From: Acinetobacter sp. ANC 3929
Lineage (GTDB): Bacteria; Pseudomonadota; Gammaproteobacteria; Pseudomonadales; Moraxellaceae
Direction: 5' to 3'
NCBI RefSeq assembly: GCF_000369405.1
Contig: NZ_KB849994.1
Location: forward strand, 78,433 to 142,432
DNA length: 64,000 bases
Position numbers and translations under genes: made by a program. Positions 15,957 through 25,055 of the stretch are shown here, in pieces (the first letter of the stretch is position 1; each line of letters starts with the position of its first letter). Under the pieces are notes generated by a model. It was not told the DNA's origin. It saw only the letters and a list, made by a program, of their open reading frames with translations, and ran no database searches.

Positions 15957-16187
15957 ATGCTTATTTGTATTGGTGGTGATTTGGATGGTGAAGTTGTTCC
16001 GAATCGTGAAAGCACATATTTTGAAGCAAGCGAAATAGATCCTAGCAAAGCATCAACATACAATCGTCAGACTTATATTGTAGGTGAAAATACATATCGA
16101 TTCTGGCTTTGTGCTGAATTGCCATATGCTGAAACTACCGTTATTGCCAACAAACTTTTGGCTCAGAAATATTCTTACCTTTCTTAA
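15957..16187 (+). CDS. Conserved small phage protein
   Basis: A 76-aa protein beginning MLICIGGDLDGEVVPN. The frame is open further upstream, but that part would run through the terminator at 15874-15911, so ATG 15957 is the likely start. I recall this GGDLDGE-type sequence in Acinetobacter phage small proteins, without a known function. It ends 20 bp before another terminator. Confidence 0.6.
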   Translation: MLICIGGDLDGEVVPNRESTYFEASEIDPSKASTYNRQTYIVGENTYRFWLCAELPYAETTVIANKLLAQKYSYLS

Positions 16188-16206
16188 TATTAATACCCAA
16201 TAAATT

Positions 16207-16233
16207 AAGCCCGCCAATTTGGTGGGTTTTTTT
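16207..16233 (+). terminator. Terminator
   Basis: CCCGCC (16210-16215), loop AATTT, GGTGGG (16221-16226), then seven T's. It separates the small early/late-leader genes from the packaging operon. Confidence 0.7.
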
Positions 16234-16252
16234 ATGCCTGTTCGGAGGCTCT

Positions 16253-16444
16253 ATGACTGAATTCCAAAACTTAAAAAAACAAATTAGAGACCTTCAGATT
16301 GATCTAAACCATACAGGGAGTTGCACTACTAAAGGTCTCACACAGGAAGAGATAGCCCTTTTAGACGAGCGATTTTTTTCGACTCTAAAAAATAAAAATA
16401 AAGTAATCGCCAGAATTAATAATAAACCTGAGGGATTTTTATGA
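16253..16444 (+). CDS. Hypothetical small phage protein
   Basis: A 63-aa, mainly helical, charged protein (starts MTEFQNLKKQIRDLQ). It has a strong ribosome site (GGAGG 6 bases upstream) and overlaps the metallopeptidase gene by 4 bp. No recognised domain. Confidence 0.6.
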   Translation: MTEFQNLKKQIRDLQIDLNHTGSCTTKGLTQEEIALLDERFFSTLKNKNKVIARINNKPEGFL

Positions 16445-17094
16445 ACAGACCTTACCCACCAATACAAGATAATGATTGTGATGACAATATCGGCTATGCC
16501 AATACGCAAGGCTTATTACATTTTGAGCCAGCTAATAAAGATTTATGGCCTTGGATAGTAGAAACGTTCTTAGATCCAGCAAGTAAACTTTACAACAAGG
16601 ATCATGATCACATTATTTGTTTCAGGCCTCCTAAGATCTCATTCCTATGGGCATATACAAAATGTGAAATGAAAGGTCGTGAAGTGATGGGAACAACTGA
16701 ACAGGTCATGATTAATGTTGGTGGGTGGAAACGGGACAGACAAGAACTACAGTTAATTGATTGGTTCGGGGATGTTCCTAAATTCATTATCACGCTAGAC
16801 GCTCGTAAGTGTCAGGTGATGGATGATACTGATTTTTGTGCCTTAGTAGAGCATGAGTTATATCATGTTGGTCATAAAATCAATAAGGACACCAACACTT
16901 TCGAATATAACTCAATGGGAGAACCTAAGTTATATCTACGTGGGCATGATGTAGAAGAATTTCACGGGGTTGTACGCCGTTATGGTGCTTCAGAGGATGT
17001 AAAAGAGATGGCGCGTTATGCAAATAGCAAACCAGAGATTGGCAGAGCTTCAATTGCTCAGGCATGTGGTACATGCCTTCTAAGAGTAGTTTGA
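16441..17094 (+). CDS. Putative phage metallopeptidase
   Basis: A 217-aa protein with a zincin HExxH motif, HELYH at residues 138-142, preceded by FCALVE and followed by GHK. The layout matches the putative phage metallopeptidase domain family found next to terminase genes. Its substrate is unknown; possible roles are virion processing or host protein cleavage. It is the second gene of the packaging operon, just before the DUF2280 gene, and starts by a 4-bp overlap. Confidence 0.75.
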   Translation: MNRPYPPIQDNDCDDNIGYANTQGLLHFEPANKDLWPWIVETFLDPASKLYNKDHDHIICFRPPKISFLWAYTKCEMKGREVMGTTEQVMINVGGWKRDRQELQLIDWFGDVPKFIITLDARKCQVMDDTDFCALVEHELYHVGHKINKDTNTFEYNSMGEPKLYLRGHDVEEFHGVVRRYGASEDVKEMARYANSKPEIGRASIAQACGTCLLRVV

Positions 17095-17141
17095 ATTTTT
17101 TTTTGCCATTTACGTTGATGTACGTTGATGGATTGGTGGAA

Positions 17142-17618
17142 ATGGCACGTATTACTAAAAAGGTGAAGCTGTTCATCGTTAAGGTTCTTGCTGAGTTTGA
17201 AACTCCAACCAATACAGCAAAGCAGGTTAAAGAAACTTTTAATATCGAAGTATCACCGCAACAATGCGAAAGATACGACCCCACCAAACGAGCAGGATTT
17301 GAGTTAAGTGAAGATCTGCGAAATAAGTTTTTTGAATATCGCCGTATAGCCAATGAAGAATTAGAAGCAATCCCAATTGCCAATAAACGTTACCGACTTC
17401 AACTCCTACAGCAACTAGTCGATAAATTTCCAGACAATCCCATGTTGACACCAAAATGGGCAGAACAAGCTGCGAAGGAGATGGGCGGGCAATATACCAA
17501 TAAAACTGAATTGACTGGTGCAGGTGGTGGGCCTTTGCAAAGCGAAAACACTACCTATGTGACTGCTACCGATGAGCAGGTAAGGCAGGCTATAAATGAA
17601 CTCGAGAGCGAATATTGA
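17142..17618 (+). CDS. DUF2280 protein, probable small terminase
   Basis: About 158 aa. The N-terminal MARITKKVKLFIVKVLAEF and the following QQCERYDP match DUF2280, a phage family usually encoded immediately before the large terminase and likely the DNA-recognition subunit. An upstream in-frame ATG (17064) would overlap the metallopeptidase gene and adds a non-family sequence, so I choose 17142. The gene overlaps the large terminase start by 23 bp. DNA recognition is inferred from family context. Confidence 0.7.
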   Translation: MARITKKVKLFIVKVLAEFETPTNTAKQVKETFNIEVSPQQCERYDPTKRAGFELSEDLRNKFFEYRRIANEELEAIPIANKRYRLQLLQQLVDKFPDNPMLTPKWAEQAAKEMGGQYTNKTELTGAGGGPLQSENTTYVTATDEQVRQAINELESEY

Positions 17619-19122
17619 TCCTGTAAAAATCAAAGCAAAGCGGATTAAGTGTGAGGACGAGCATTTATTTTTTACCCGTGCATTTTTCTTACCACGCATG
17701 GGCTTTAAGTTCTCAGTCAACTGGCATCATGAATATATTGTCGACAAGATTGATCAGGTCATATCTGGAAAGGTTAAAAACCTTGTAATTAACGTTCCAC
17801 CTGGTTCAGGTAAAACCGAATTATTAACTAATCTTATTGCCCGTGGCTTAGCGCGTAATTCACGCTCACGTTTCCTGTATTTGTCGTTTTCACAGTCACT
17901 GGTTGAGGATGTATCCGCAACAGCGCGAAACATTGTTAAATCGGTAGATTTTCAAAGCCTATGGCCAGTTAAGATCTCATCTAGTACTGACTCAAAATCA
18001 AACTGGAAAACCACTGTAGATGGTTACGATGCGGGGCATGTTTATTCTGCATCAATGGGTGGGCAGGTTACGGGCCGCCGTGCAGGTACATTAGCAAATG
18101 ATGGCTTTACAGGTGCCATCATTCTTGATGACCCTTTAAAGCCTGAGGATGCATTTAGTAAATCGGCACGCAAGAAAGCTAACCGTAAGATACTGAACAC
18201 GGTCAATTCACGTAAAGCTAAGTCTGACACACCAATTATTCTAATCATGCAGCGTTTACATGATGAAGATCCGACTAATTTTGTGATGACTGGTAATGTA
18301 CCTGGTGATTGGGAGCAGATCTGTATTCCTGCTTTGATCGATGATGATTACATCAACCAATTACCTGAGCATATTCAAACCAAGGTACCAAGAGATGTAG
18401 AGCGTGATGAACATGGCCGTCAAAGCTATTGGCCATTAAAGGAATCACTTCAATCATTACTGCAGCTTGAAAAAGGCGGTGAAGATAAGGACGGCGCGAT
18501 TGTTTCTCGTTATACATTTGCAAGCCAATACATGCAGAATCCTAAAAAGCTTGGTGGAGATCTTGTTAAGTCTGAGTGGTTTGGCCGTTATATCGAATTG
18601 CCAGTTCTCAAGTGGCGTGCAATTTTTGCAGATACGGCTCAGAAAACTAAAGAGCATAACGATTACTCAGTTTTCTTATGTGCTGGCCTTGGATACGACA
18701 ATAAGCTTTACATCATTGATGTTCATCGTGGGAAATGGGAAGCACCCGAACTAATCAAAGAGGCTAAAAAGTTTATTACCAAACATAAAGTTAGTAATAA
18801 CAAAATTGGCAATCTGCGTTATATGGCCGTTGAAGATAAATCTAGCGGTACAACATTAATTCAAACGGTTTCAAGGGAAACAACAATACCGATCAGGGCT
18901 ATCCAACGTGGCACAGATAAACTTGTCCGCACGATGGACGTGGTCTTTTATGTTGAAGATGGAATGGTTGTATTGCCTGCTTCTGCGCCGTGGCTGTTGA
19001 ATTATGTTGAAGAGGTAGAGGGGCTAACGGCTGATATGACGCATGATCATGATGACCAATGGGACCCAACTATTGATGCAATTAATAATATGGTTGTTAA
19101 GCCATATGATCTTTTAGACTAG
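17596..19122 (+). CDS. Terminase large subunit
   Basis: The DNA-packaging motor and nuclease, 508 aa. The ATPase domain has Walker A PPGSGKT (residues 68-74) and Walker B AIILDDP (174-180). The C-terminal RNase H-like nuclease begins around IFADTAQKTK, with further acidic residues near the end (HDDQWDPTIDA). It drives genome packaging into the prohead through the portal encoded next. The gene starts inside the small-terminase gene. Confidence 0.93.
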   Translation: MNSRANIDPVKIKAKRIKCEDEHLFFTRAFFLPRMGFKFSVNWHHEYIVDKIDQVISGKVKNLVINVPPGSGKTELLTNLIARGLARNSRSRFLYLSFSQSLVEDVSATARNIVKSVDFQSLWPVKISSSTDSKSNWKTTVDGYDAGHVYSASMGGQVTGRRAGTLANDGFTGAIILDDPLKPEDAFSKSARKKANRKILNTVNSRKAKSDTPIILIMQRLHDEDPTNFVMTGNVPGDWEQICIPALIDDDYINQLPEHIQTKVPRDVERDEHGRQSYWPLKESLQSLLQLEKGGEDKDGAIVSRYTFASQYMQNPKKLGGDLVKSEWFGRYIELPVLKWRAIFADTAQKTKEHNDYSVFLCAGLGYDNKLYIIDVHRGKWEAPELIKEAKKFITKHKVSNNKIGNLRYMAVEDKSSGTTLIQTVSRETTIPIRAIQRGTDKLVRTMDVVFYVEDGMVVLPASAPWLLNYVEEVEGLTADMTHDHDDQWDPTIDAINNMVVKPYDLLD

Positions 19123-19133
19123 GAGTAAGTATC

Positions 19134-20435
19134 TTGGAAGAGCGCAATCAAACACAAGCGCCAGTCATTGTGAATGATGGCGCTTATGTAAACTTTGTTA
19201 GTAACATCAATACAAACCGAGATAAGGCTGCTCATGGTCATTTCGCAAAGGAAACAACCCTTAACGATTATGATTTTGAGGCTGTTTATCAGGATTGGTT
19301 AGCTAAAAAAATTGTTAACCGTCCAGTCTTGGATATGCTTCGAGCTGGTTGGTATTTCACTGGGTTAGAAGATGGTCAGATCCTGAATTTGACGGATGAG
19401 GTTAAAAGACTTCGACTTTCGGAGCGATTAGCCAATCTTTTAATATGGTCGCGATTGTATGGCCGTGCATATTTGATTCTAGGTGTAGCTGATGGGCAGG
19501 CGATTGATCAGCCATTTGAATTGGATAAATTACGCTTAGGCGGTTTGCAATTCCTAACAGTCCTTAAAAAGGGCAAAGTGCAACCGTTAAATCAACAATA
19601 CATTCCATTAGAGGAAAGTGCTGGTGAGCCTGAACAGCCAATGTATTACAACATCAATAACGGAAATGGAACGCAGACCAAGATTCATTATTCACGAGTA
19701 ATTTGTGTAAAGCACGGCGATGAAGGTGAATCATTGTTATTGTCCATTTACTATACGCTCAGAAATTTCATTTCCACAAATTCAGGTGCAGCAAGCTTAG
19801 TGCATGAGGCAAAAGTGGATGTAATTCGCATTCCTGATTTGATGCCTAAAATTATCGATCGAGCAAAAGACTTGATGGAACGTTTCGGGGCTGCAGCACT
19901 GCTTAAAAGTATCAATGGAATGCTGGTGATTGATAAAGATGAGGAGTATCAATCTAAGACCTATACCTTTGGTGGCTTGCCTGAATTGATGCGTGAATTT
20001 GCACAGCAAACGGCAGGATCTGCTGATATTCCTTTTACGATTCTTTTTGGTCAAACAACCTCAGGGCTAAATAATAGTGGTGAGTTTGATTTAAGAAATT
20101 ACTATGATCGGATCTCTACTGATCAGAACTGGATCTTGCGACCCTTACTTGATCGGCTATTTCCCGTGATTTTTAAAAGCCTGCTTGGAGCAATACCAGC
20201 AGGCTTTAATTTTGTCTTTTATCCACTGTGGCAATTAGATATTAAGACACGTTCAGAAGTTGAGAAAAACAACACTGAGCGAGATATCAAGTATTTGGAA
20301 AAAGGGATTATTACTGAGGCCATGATTGCTAAGCAGCTGCAGCAAGATGGCACTTATGATTTTCTTGATGATGCACATATAAAAGTACTTGAGCAACTGG
20401 ATGGGGGCTTAGATGACGATACTGACCCACCTTAA
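19134..20435 (+). CDS. Portal protein (DUF1073/HI1409-type)
   Basis: A 433-aa protein of the DUF1073 / HI1409 phage family, taken to be the portal ring at the DNA-entry vertex. It directly follows the large terminase, as portals do. The start is TTG 19134, with AGGAG about 8 bases upstream; no ATG gives a better site. A segment near residue 300 (FTILFGQTTSGLNNSGE) matches the conserved family block. Its end overlaps the head morphogenesis gene by 23 bp. Confidence 0.8.
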   Translation: MEERNQTQAPVIVNDGAYVNFVSNINTNRDKAAHGHFAKETTLNDYDFEAVYQDWLAKKIVNRPVLDMLRAGWYFTGLEDGQILNLTDEVKRLRLSERLANLLIWSRLYGRAYLILGVADGQAIDQPFELDKLRLGGLQFLTVLKKGKVQPLNQQYIPLEESAGEPEQPMYYNINNGNGTQTKIHYSRVICVKHGDEGESLLLSIYYTLRNFISTNSGAASLVHEAKVDVIRIPDLMPKIIDRAKDLMERFGAAALLKSINGMLVIDKDEEYQSKTYTFGGLPELMREFAQQTAGSADIPFTILFGQTTSGLNNSGEFDLRNYYDRISTDQNWILRPLLDRLFPVIFKSLLGAIPAGFNFVFYPLWQLDIKTRSEVEKNNTERDIKYLEKGIITEAMIAKQLQQDGTYDFLDDAHIKVLEQLDGGLDDDTDPP

Positions 20436-21876
20436 ACCGATCATGCAGCAGGCACATAAAAAAAAGCCTGGTAGAAAGTCAAAACCTCAGCCTATTTTCG
20501 TTTCAAGGAAAACAGAAATTGAATACTACAAGTCGCTATTAGCCATCAGCAATTTATGTCAAAAGGGTGTTAGCGAAGAGATTGAACCCATGTTGAGATA
20601 CAACATGGGTGATTCAATTGAATTGCATGTTTCAGACGGCGTTTTTTCTAGCATTAAAAATTCAATTGAGAATTTAAAGAACAAAATCGTCAGCAGCATT
20701 GAGTTGATAGCAACTCAAGTCGCAACACAAATTGTGATTAAGCAAAAGCAGGCGAGTGATAAGCAGATAGGCGAGATTCTATTAAAAGCAACAGGCTTGG
20801 ACTTTACTGGCCTTATGCGTGATGAGGATCTACAGAACGCCGTTGATGATGCGATTGCAGCAAATGTTCGGCTTATTCGATCTATACCAAGTCAGTATTT
20901 CGATTTAATTGAGGGAGCAATCCTCACAGGCCTGCAGACTGGCCAACGTGCAGAATTCATCAAGCAAGAAATTCTTAAGATTGGGAAGTCTACGGATTCA
21001 CGGGCATTGCTAATAGCTGTTGACCAACTTGGCAAAATCAATGGGCGGCTAACGCAAATCAGACAGCAAAAACTAGGGATAACACATTATACCTGGTCAA
21101 CTAGTCAGGATGAGCGAGTAAGGCATTCTCATCGGCTTAGGAATGGGCTTTTATTTGCTTGGGATGATCCACCTGATGATGGGCATCCTGGTATTCCCAT
21201 TCGTTGTCGTTGTGTGGCCATTCCTTATACTAAGCATTTATTTGATCAGAATGCACCAACGCCTGAGCAGGTAATGGCTGAACAGAAAAAAGGTAAGTCA
21301 CTTATTGAGCGGCAGAATGATGATTTACTTGGTTGGATGAACAAGAATCAAATTGGAAGAATTGCGAAAAAACTTGCCGAAGATTCTAAAATCCAACGTG
21401 TTGCAGAGGTATATGGCTTAACGCTGCCTGAACAGGTGGCTTTAAGATTCTACACAGGTAATGGCTATCGGGATTTAAACCAGATGCTTAACGGCGTTAT
21501 TAAAGAAGGTGATGGGCTCTATACTGAATTGGTTGCTGCTTCCAAGGTTTTAAGTAGTGCCTTGGATCGTTTGCCTAACTGGGCTAGTCCTGTTGTCCGT
21601 AGAACTGAATTACCTGCTTCATTCCTTGCTCAACATCAGATCGGTGAAGTTGTTGAATATAACGCTTTTACAAGTGCTACATATGGCCTAGACGATGTGT
21701 TTGATTTTTACCCACATCGAATTGTGATACACTCAAAGACAGCTAAAAATGTTAACTTCATCAGTGAATATAAAGATGAAGAATTTGAAGTTGTTTTTAA
21801 TCGACCTAAGAGATTTCGTGTATTAGATCGAGTTGAGCAAAATGGTGTTATTCACATTGAATTGGAGGAGCTGTAA
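20413..21876 (+). CDS. Head morphogenesis protein with ADP-ribosyltransferase-like C-terminus
   Basis: A 487-aa two-part protein. Residues about 100-275 match the Mu gpF/SPP1 gp7 head morphogenesis family, ending with the typical DGHPGIPIRCRC block. The last about 150 residues look like an ADP-ribosyltransferase exoenzyme domain: VVRRTELP (R), YNAFTSAT (STS-like) and EEFEVVF (ExE-like, about residues 456-462). gpF-type proteins are minor capsid components, so the toxin-like domain may enter the host with the DNA. ATG 20413 overlaps the portal gene; ATG 20443 is an alternative. Confidence 0.75.
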   Translation: MTILTHLKPIMQQAHKKKPGRKSKPQPIFVSRKTEIEYYKSLLAISNLCQKGVSEEIEPMLRYNMGDSIELHVSDGVFSSIKNSIENLKNKIVSSIELIATQVATQIVIKQKQASDKQIGEILLKATGLDFTGLMRDEDLQNAVDDAIAANVRLIRSIPSQYFDLIEGAILTGLQTGQRAEFIKQEILKIGKSTDSRALLIAVDQLGKINGRLTQIRQQKLGITHYTWSTSQDERVRHSHRLRNGLLFAWDDPPDDGHPGIPIRCRCVAIPYTKHLFDQNAPTPEQVMAEQKKGKSLIERQNDDLLGWMNKNQIGRIAKKLAEDSKIQRVAEVYGLTLPEQVALRFYTGNGYRDLNQMLNGVIKEGDGLYTELVAASKVLSSALDRLPNWASPVVRRTELPASFLAQHQIGEVVEYNAFTSATYGLDDVFDFYPHRIVIHSKTAKNVNFISEYKDEEFEVVFNRPKRFRVLDRVEQNGVIHIELEEL

Positions 21877-22103
21877 TGTCAATTTTAGATCTGCCATTAG
21901 AGCGACAGAAAGTTATTGCAGAGCAAGATGGATTTGGCAATGATGTAGATTCATGGCGTGAACACATCAAGACAAAATTAGCTGCAGGTAGAGATCGAGT
22001 GAACTTGCTTGAAGCAGTTAGTTTTAATGATTTAAGTAAGTCTGAACAATCTGATTACCGCCGTTGGGGTAACAAAGTTAATTCAGGCAATGCTGCAAAA
22101 TAA
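21876..22103 (+). CDS. Hypothetical small head-region protein
   Basis: A 75-aa charged helical protein (starts MSILDLPLERQKVIAEQDG). It starts by one-base overlap with the preceding stop (TAATG), with GGAGGAG about 8 bases upstream. No known domain. It ends just before a terminator hairpin. Confidence 0.55.
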   Translation: MSILDLPLERQKVIAEQDGFGNDVDSWREHIKTKLAAGRDRVNLLEAVSFNDLSKSEQSDYRRWGNKVNSGNAAK

Positions 22104-22120
22104 ATAAGTTGATCTTAGAG

Positions 22121-22149
22121 AAACCCACTATTAAAGGTGGGTTTTTTAT
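22121..22149 (+). terminator. Terminator
   Basis: ACCCAC (22123-22128) pairs with GTGGGT (22137-22142), extended by A-T pairs, followed by a T run. A possible expression step-down between packaging and capsid genes. Confidence 0.65.
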
Positions 22150-22169
22150 TGCCTGTAGGAAAGTTACTA

Positions 22170-22280
22170 ATGAATAAATGTCTTTGCCGAAACTGCATTT
22201 ATACCAGTAAGCATGGGGGTTATATGCCTTGTTTAAATCAACCAAAAGGTGGGGGAACTATTCCACCTAAGAAACCTTAG
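22170..22280 (+). CDS. 36-aa Cys-rich mini-protein
   Basis: A short ORF with AGGAAAG about 9 bases upstream, in a gap between hypothetical and capsid genes. The peptide starts MNKCLCRNCIYTSKHGG and has four Cys (C4, C6, C9, C21), consistent with a small zinc knuckle. Function unknown; translation is inferred from the good ribosome site. Confidence 0.45.
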   Translation: MNKCLCRNCIYTSKHGGYMPCLNQPKGGGTIPPKKP

Positions 22281-22288
22281 GATGTGAA

Positions 22289-23506
22289 ATGAAACGTTAT
22301 TTGCTTCACTTAAAGTTAGGTGACTTTGCACCTGCTCAATCTACAAGAACCCTCACTCCTGAGGGTTTTTTATTGTGTAAAGATGCCCGACTTGGCAAGG
22401 CACCTCAGGTACGGCAGTACTACGCTGGTGAATTTAATGGGATCGAGGGTTATACCCCTGATCAAGTCATCAATGTCTACAGTTCTGCTGAAGAATTATT
22501 TAGACCTGAAACGATTCAAAGTTATCAAGGTGTTGATGTCACTGACAATCATCCACCTGGTAATACAGTAAATGCTGCTACATGGAAAACTCACTCGATT
22601 GGAACACTATCAAACGTGCGACAGGAGGGTGATTTCCTTGTAGGGGATTTACTTATTAAAGATAACGATGTGATCAATCAGATCCAAAGCCAAGAGCGTT
22701 TAGAGCTATCGCTAGGCTACGGCGCTGAATTGTATTTTGTCAGCGGCACTGCACCAGATGGTACGCCGTACCAAGCTGAATTTAAAAACTTCTACGGCGA
22801 TCATATTGCCTTAGTCAAATATGGCCGATGTGGTGGTGATTGCCGCATTGGTGATCAAAACCCAAATCCAAACAATATGGAGAAAACAATGCAAATCATT
22901 GTAAATGGCATCCCTTTTGATGTTGCTGATAATTCTGCATTAGCTGCAGCACTAAAAAAGGATCAGGACCTTTTGGTCTCATTGCAACAGGCAGCTGATG
23001 CAAAAATCAAAATCGGGGATCAGGAATTTTCAGTTTCTGAATTAACGGCAGTTCAAGCCGTGATTGATAAGGTTGTTGCGGATTCAAAGGCCAATGCTGA
23101 AAAGGTTACTACCCTTGAAGCAAATCAAGTCACACCTGAAAAGCTTGAGGCATTAGCAAATGAGCGTGCAGCAGTTATCACTGATGCAAAAAAACTCAAT
23201 GCAAGTGTGAAAACAGAAGGATGTTCATGTGAGCAAATTAAGCGCGAAGCCATCACTGCTAAAGCAGGCGATGCAATCGTTGGTGCAATCCTTGGAACAG
23301 TTGCAATTGGTGATGCAAAACCTGAGCAAGTTGACATGGTTTTCCGTGCGCTGGTTGCCACCAATGGCACACAAGGCACATCAAACCCCCTCAATACCAT
23401 CCTTACAGGTGATAGCACAGCTACCCCACCAGCAGGAGGGAATGGCAGCCCATCTCCGCAGGACCAGGGCTATGACAAAACAACAGCTTGGAAGAAAGAC
23501 ATTTAA
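22289..23506 (+). CDS. DUF2213 protein: capsid maturation protease plus scaffold
   Basis: A 405-aa protein. The first 200 residues match DUF2213, a phage family that occupies the prohead protease position (blocks VTDNHPPG, LELSLGYGAEL, GDHIALVKYGRCG). The remaining 205 residues are Ala/Lys-rich and helical, like a scaffold. An in-frame internal ATG at 22889 has GGAG 6 bases upstream and would make the C-terminal part alone. That would copy the lambda C/Nu3 arrangement. The protease role is from family context. Confidence 0.72.
   Translation: MKRYLLHLKLGDFAPAQSTRTLTPEGFLLCKDARLGKAPQVRQYYAGEFNGIEGYTPDQVINVYSSAEELFRPETIQSYQGVDVTDNHPPGNTVNAATWKTHSIGTLSNVRQEGDFLVGDLLIKDNDVINQIQSQERLELSLGYGAELYFVSGTAPDGTPYQAEFKNFYGDHIALVKYGRCGGDCRIGDQNPNPNNMEKTMQIIVNGIPFDVADNSALAAALKKDQDLLVSLQQAADAKIKIGDQEFSVSELTAVQAVIDKVVADSKANAEKVTTLEANQVTPEKLEALANERAAVITDAKKLNASVKTEGCSCEQIKREAITAKAGDAIVGAILGTVAIGDAKPEQVDMVFRALVATNGTQGTSNPLNTILTGDSTATPPAGGNGSPSPQDQGYDKTTAWKKDI
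22889..23506 (+). CDS. Probable internal-start scaffold protein
   Basis: In-frame internal start within the DUF2213 gene: GGAG at 22879-22882, six bases, then ATG at 22889 (residue 201 of the long form). The 205-aa product begins MQIIVNGIPFDVADN and is helical, with a Gly/Pro/Ser-rich end. It fits a scaffolding protein made in excess of the protease fusion, as lambda Nu3 is from gene C. Inferred from the ribosome site and domain boundary only. Confidence 0.5.
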   Translation: MQIIVNGIPFDVADNSALAAALKKDQDLLVSLQQAADAKIKIGDQEFSVSELTAVQAVIDKVVADSKANAEKVTTLEANQVTPEKLEALANERAAVITDAKKLNASVKTEGCSCEQIKREAITAKAGDAIVGAILGTVAIGDAKPEQVDMVFRALVATNGTQGTSNPLNTILTGDSTATPPAGGNGSPSPQDQGYDKTTAWKKDI

Positions 23507-23517
23507 GGAGTTTGCGA

Positions 23518-23985
23518 ATGCAACTTAATGCAAAAGTGGCGGTGGTAGGGCAACGCCTAAAAAGTACCCCTGAGGATGTACGCTCAATGCCTATGTCAGG
23601 CTCAGGAACGTTAAATGATGGTCAGGTTGCTTGTGATGCAGGTGACGGCGTTCGTTGTGCGGCTGTAAATGGTGTACTCCGACCAGTAGGCATCATTGTG
23701 CATCAGCACATTGGTAAAAACGGAACTGACGCAAATGGGAAAGAAGCATATAAGCAATTCGATGTGCCGCCTGTAATGCGTGTTGGACGAATTTGGGTAA
23801 AACCTGCAGTACCAATTACAGCCACTGGTGGGAAAGTTTATGTGCGTACAGCAAACGCCACTACTAATAACCCAATGGGCTCATTACAAGCCAGTGCAAC
23901 AGATGGTACCGAATTGGTTGGTGCAACTTGGGACAGCATTACAAGTGCTGATGGCATGGCTATTGTTCAATTACGCGGGGCTTAA
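23518..23985 (+). CDS. Capsid decoration/cement-like protein
   Basis: A 155-aa beta-rich protein directly before the major capsid gene, the usual place for a head decoration protein (DUF2190-like position and size). The frame extends upstream to 23488, but ATG 23518 has AAGGAG 7 bases before it, which decides the start. No Cys pattern or enzyme motif is relevant. Role from position. Confidence 0.65.
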   Translation: MQLNAKVAVVGQRLKSTPEDVRSMPMSGSGTLNDGQVACDAGDGVRCAAVNGVLRPVGIIVHQHIGKNGTDANGKEAYKQFDVPPVMRVGRIWVKPAVPITATGGKVYVRTANATTNNPMGSLQASATDGTELVGATWDSITSADGMAIVQLRGA

Positions 23986-23988
23986 TAC

Positions 23989-24984
23989 ATGAATCGTGAA
24001 CAACTTATTAATCGAAAGCTCGCCCTGTTTGGTGGTGTAGCACCAGTGATGCAGGCTCAAGTAGGCGATGCATTTAATCTAAAAAACTTGGTGACATTGC
24101 TTGTTAACTTGGAAACAAGTAATGAAATGACACCACAAATGACAGAAGCAACTGAGTATGCTTCTTACATTCCAGTGAAATCTAACTTCCCTGCAGTTGT
24201 TGGTACCAAGCATTCTTTACAACGTAAAAACGGTGTTGGCGAAGGTCAGGACCATAGTGGGACTGGTAAAGATATACCTTTGGCCGAAGTCTTTTATGAT
24301 GAGGTAGATCTAGGGGTTCGTTCTGGTTCAATTGGATATCAATATTCAATTCTTGAATTAGCGACAGCATCTCAGGCCGGTATCTCTCTACAAGAGGATA
24401 AGGTTCAAGCTGCACGTTTGGGCTTTGAGAAACACATGTCACGAATTGCTTGGGTTGGTGATCTAAACTCAGGTTTACGTGGCTTGTTTAATCAGACTGG
24501 TGTTAATGTTCAAACGGCGTTAAAGGCTTGGGAAACAGCAACACCTGATGAAATCCTAGCAGATGTGAATGACATCTTGTCTGATGCAATTGAGGCGAGT
24601 GAATTCAATCCCTCAATTACGCCTGATACGATGATTTTGCCATCAAGCTTAATGCGCGTTATCACTCAACGCCGTATTGCTGACAATTTAGAGACAACTT
24701 TGTATGAATGGATCTCTAAAAATAATCTTTTAGCTTTGGAAGGTAAAAAACTCACTATTCGTGGAACGAGTCGAACTGAATCTATGGGGGTAGGTGGTAT
24801 TCGCCGTATCACTGTATATCGCCGAGATCCAGCTTGTATCGAAATGCGTATTCCGAAAGATTTGGAATTCTTAGCACCTCAGGCTGATGGGCTTGACCTC
24901 TTCACACCTGGTTATTACTTGTATCAAGGCGTATGGCTTAAACGTGTAGATAGCTTGCGTTATTTGGACGTTCCTAAAACCTAA
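23989..24984 (+). CDS. Major capsid protein (DUF2184-type)
   Basis: A 331-aa protein of the DUF2184 phage family, the likely major capsid protein. It lies between the decoration protein and connector genes, has normal length for an HK97-fold subunit, and its C-terminal half has the typical linker and P-domain pattern (MILPSSLMRVI, then IRRITVYRRDPA). It is followed by a strong hairpin that could hold transcript levels. Confidence 0.8.
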   Translation: MNREQLINRKLALFGGVAPVMQAQVGDAFNLKNLVTLLVNLETSNEMTPQMTEATEYASYIPVKSNFPAVVGTKHSLQRKNGVGEGQDHSGTGKDIPLAEVFYDEVDLGVRSGSIGYQYSILELATASQAGISLQEDKVQAARLGFEKHMSRIAWVGDLNSGLRGLFNQTGVNVQTALKAWETATPDEILADVNDILSDAIEASEFNPSITPDTMILPSSLMRVITQRRIADNLETTLYEWISKNNLLALEGKKLTIRGTSRTESMGVGGIRRITVYRRDPACIEMRIPKDLEFLAPQADGLDLFTPGYYLYQGVWLKRVDSLRYLDVPKT

Positions 24985-25003
24985 CCATTAAATTTTAATA
25001 ATC

Positions 25004-25043
25004 ATGACTAAATAGCCGCAATTAAGCGGCTTTAGTCATTTTT
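25004..25043 (+). terminator. Hairpin after the major capsid gene
   Basis: ATGACTAA pairs with TTAGTCAT and inside it AGCCGC with GCGGCT, a 14-bp interrupted stem, then a short T run. Probably a partial terminator or mRNA-stabilising hairpin within the late operon. Confidence 0.6.
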
Positions 25044-25055
25044 GGAGCAATGAAA

